From Vanilla planifolia (taxonomy: Eukaryota > Streptophyta > Magnoliopsida > Asparagales > Orchidaceae): 64,000 nt of DNA. This document shows, in pieces, positions 61,701-64,000 of the stretch. How positions within the stretch are numbered: position 1 is the stretch's first letter; the number at the start of each line of letters is the position of its first letter. Made by a program: the position numbers and the translations under genes. The stretch is from NCBI GenBank assembly GCA_023846275.1, contig CM043868.1, positions 9,195,653-9,259,652 of the forward strand. Direction: 5' to 3'. The notes under the pieces are model-generated. The model saw only the letters and a list, made by a program, of their open reading frames with translations. It did not search any database and was not told the DNA's origin.

Positions 61701-62714
61701 TAGGTTATTCAATGAATTCTATGGGTTTTAAAAATAAATTAAAGTTTAAAGATATTTAGAACTATTCTAAATTAAAGAGGTAAGAAACTATCTATAATAG
61801 TTAATAAAAAAATTTAATTACTTTAGTTCATGTTAATTAGATTAGAAAAACTTGAAAATGTTAAACTCTATCACTAGATATCTAATCCCTCTCCTATTCT
61901 ACTCTCTTTTTAGCCCTTATCATTCCTATTTATGCCATAATTAGCCTTATCTTCTCTCTAAAATTTTTTTAGTCTATCTATCACTCTGTTACAATGCTCT
62001 TTTTCCTCATTTCTAATTGTCAAATCTCTCTTACTATTCATTCTCCTTGTTTTTTTACTCCAATAAAAAATAAGGCTCCATCATATTCATTATTGTATCT
62101 CTTTATTTGTAGTCCCTTTCATAAGTTGTCACTATTCTTTTTTTAGGGATGTCACTACCATGACAAGAATAGTGTTGCCTCTTTCAGTGGCCATTTGTTC
62201 CTTTAGAGTCATTGTCATTCATGTTGTCTTTGGTAACAATAATGTCTCTTCTTTGGTGTTGATTATGTTGCCACAAAAATTACAAGATATTGTCAAGATT
62301 TGCAAGCATGACCACCCATGGTGGAATCATCTCCTCTCCTTTGGTGAGTTTAATTATTATCAAAGTTTTGCAATCAATTATTGCTTTCATGGATTTTAGT
62401 TAATTATAATCATAAGTATTTATATAAATCATTTTTGTTTGTATAGATTAATAACATATTTAACATGGATTTCTTAATCCTTAAGTAGGCTAAATATGGG
62501 TTAAATATAGATGATATTTTATGAGATAAAGTGTTCTTATTTAAATGTAATACATAGATTTATTTTATTTTATTGTAGATAAAATGTCTTAAGTGCTTTG
62601 TGGGAGCTTTGATCAAGGAATATTATAAGCTTAATTCAAACTATATATTTTTTGTTTTAATAGTATTATATAATAATAACTCCTTATGCCTTTATCTCTA
62701 TAGATGCAACTCTT
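58751..62714 (+). repeat. Tandem duplication of ~1.98 kb within B3
   Basis: Unit 1 is 58751-60732 and unit 2 about 60733-62714. Landmarks recur 1980-1982 bp apart: 'gattatgttg' at 60281 and 62261, 'ttggcaattt' at 58751 and 60733. The units differ by scattered substitutions, so the event is not very recent. Confidence 0.85.
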
Positions 62715-64000
62715 GACCAAGTTAACTTTTTGTTTAGCTTATTCTATTAGCAAAGTCTTTCTCCATATGTTATTATTATATATTTTGAGTAGATGAAATG
62801 TTGGTGTTATGCACAATTACAAATAAATTTGATCACATGTACCCTTGCTCATACTACTTTATGTTGGGTCCTAAGAAGGCACACCAAGAGAGGGGTGAAT
62901 TACAATTGTAAATTTTAAAAATAAACTCTTTTGGTAAACTAAATAAAACTTTTAGAACTAACCTAATTATATCGCACCACTTGTTGATTTCTTTAAAATT
63001 TTGCAAGATTATCAAGTAGAGTACCTTTCAATGGCAACAATAAAATGATCAATTGAAATACGAATAATAAGTAGGTGAATGAGATGTAAGGTGTTTAGAT
63101 TGTTTGACTTAGTCTCAGGTCTACATCCACCTCTATGCTATCTACTTGAGCACAATTACACTAATAATTCCTTCGTCATAGATGGAACATAATTATAAGT
63201 TGAGATTTTTTATAGATCATTTACAACTCAAATCTACTCAACATTGTCCAAGTGTGTGCTCCACCAATCCTCTCCACATTAAGCAACTCAAAGATATAAC
63301 GAAGAAAAACAAATAAAAAGAACCAATAGGAAGCACAATCTTACATAATTTTAAAAAAGTATACAAATACAAATGAATAACTATAAATCAAACAATAATA
63401 TTACAAATCTAATAGCTTTATGATGTGCAAAGATGATGTAATTTTTAAATTTCTCTAACTTTTAAGCAGCAATCTTTCTTGATGTTGCTTTGAAATCAAC
63501 TTCTTATGGAGACTAGAACTTTTGGGCTTAGGAATTCTCTCCTTAGTTTTCTTTAAAAAATCATCAATCAATTCCTTTAGTTTAGATTAGTATTTATAGT
63601 GTTTCAATCCACAGGATTATTTAAGGAAGGTTGAATAGCTCTTTTAATGTATAAATAAATTATTTTATTGGATTAGCAATTAGACATTTTATTGTTTGCA
63701 TGTTACATACGTTATGCATGTTTTGAACTATGCATATTATGCATTAATAGAATAACATGCTATATGAATATCTCAATTTTTCTAAAGCTATGTTGTGCAT
63801 TTCAATCATAATGAAAACCCTATGATATGAATTCTTATACAGTATGATTTTTTTTATTTGTGCAAATGCAAGTCCTAGTTGAACATAATATTAACATGAT
63901 TTTAATGTATCATATGTATTAATTTTACATTTTGTATGGTGTAGTGAATTTCAATTATTTATTATTTATATTCCCATTGTCATGTTTAAAGAACATGAGC

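Larger units (their letters stand above)
56985..64000 (+). repeat. Segmental duplication block B, copy 3 (B3), continues past right edge; no gene seen
   Basis: PLR 3' flank matching 20474-24200 and onward to 25500. The portion 58751-60732 is repeated in tandem at 60733-62714. The distal part 62715-64000 matches the region upstream of exon 1 in B1. In B1, exon 1 lies 5.2 kb beyond the matching point, so another PLR 5' end may lie outside this window. Small open frames (for example near 59873, 60192, 60809 and 62160) are flank readings without support. Confidence 0.83.

Noticed and set aside
1-64000. CRISPR arrays, tRNA or rRNA genes, riboswitches
   Set aside because: No regularly spaced short repeats with unique spacers, and no cloverleaf or rRNA sequence was recognised by eye. 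The sequence is of plant nuclear type.

Overview
The window looks like AT-rich intergenic DNA from a flowering plant. The evidence is a plant-type L1 LINE (DUF4283 plus CCHC ORF1, endonuclease plus reverse transcriptase ORF2), large plant-type LTRs, and pieces of a pinoresinol-lariciresinol reductase (PLR) gene of lignan biosynthesis. I found no rRNA, tRNA, CRISPR or bacterial features. No complete host gene is present. The species cannot be named from the sequence.

Layout. (1) 1-5350: a minus-strand L1 whose 3' part runs off the left edge. ORF2 is open for 714 codons; ORF1 carries one in-frame amber codon and one frameshift. (2) From 5351 to the right edge the DNA is almost entirely one family of duplicated segments built around broken PLR copies, all in + orientation. 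Two block types alternate. Block A runs from PLR 3' flank through non-coding DNA to PLR exons 4-5. Block B runs from PLR 3' flank through a long upstream region to PLR exons 1-2. The order is A1 (5351-20473), B1 (20474-32732), A2 (32733-46474), B2 (46475-49167, truncated), A3 (49168-56984, internally deleted), B3 (56985 to beyond 64000). This is a higher-order A+B array, later reshaped by deletions, a 1.98 kb tandem duplication and apparent gene conversion.

The only PLR piece with an open reading frame and a promoter is in B1: a TATA box, exon 1 (30663-31019), a 1558-bp intron, and a truncated exon 2 (from 32578) fused to PLR 3' flank. It could encode about 171 residues: the NADPH-binding half and the catalytic lysine, without the remaining C-terminal half. 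The exon 4-5 copies near 20 kb, 46 kb and 57 kb carry premature stops.

Mobile elements inside the array date events. A 3018-bp solo LTR (16248-19265) with a TATTA target duplication sits in A1, and the matching unoccupied site is in A2 (45267-45271). A second LTR-like element (37840-40230) in A2 is reduced to its last ~60 bp in A1 and A3, so it predates a deletion those two copies share. I see no convincing new biological system. The most interesting content is the recombination history of the PLR array and the apparently young LINE.
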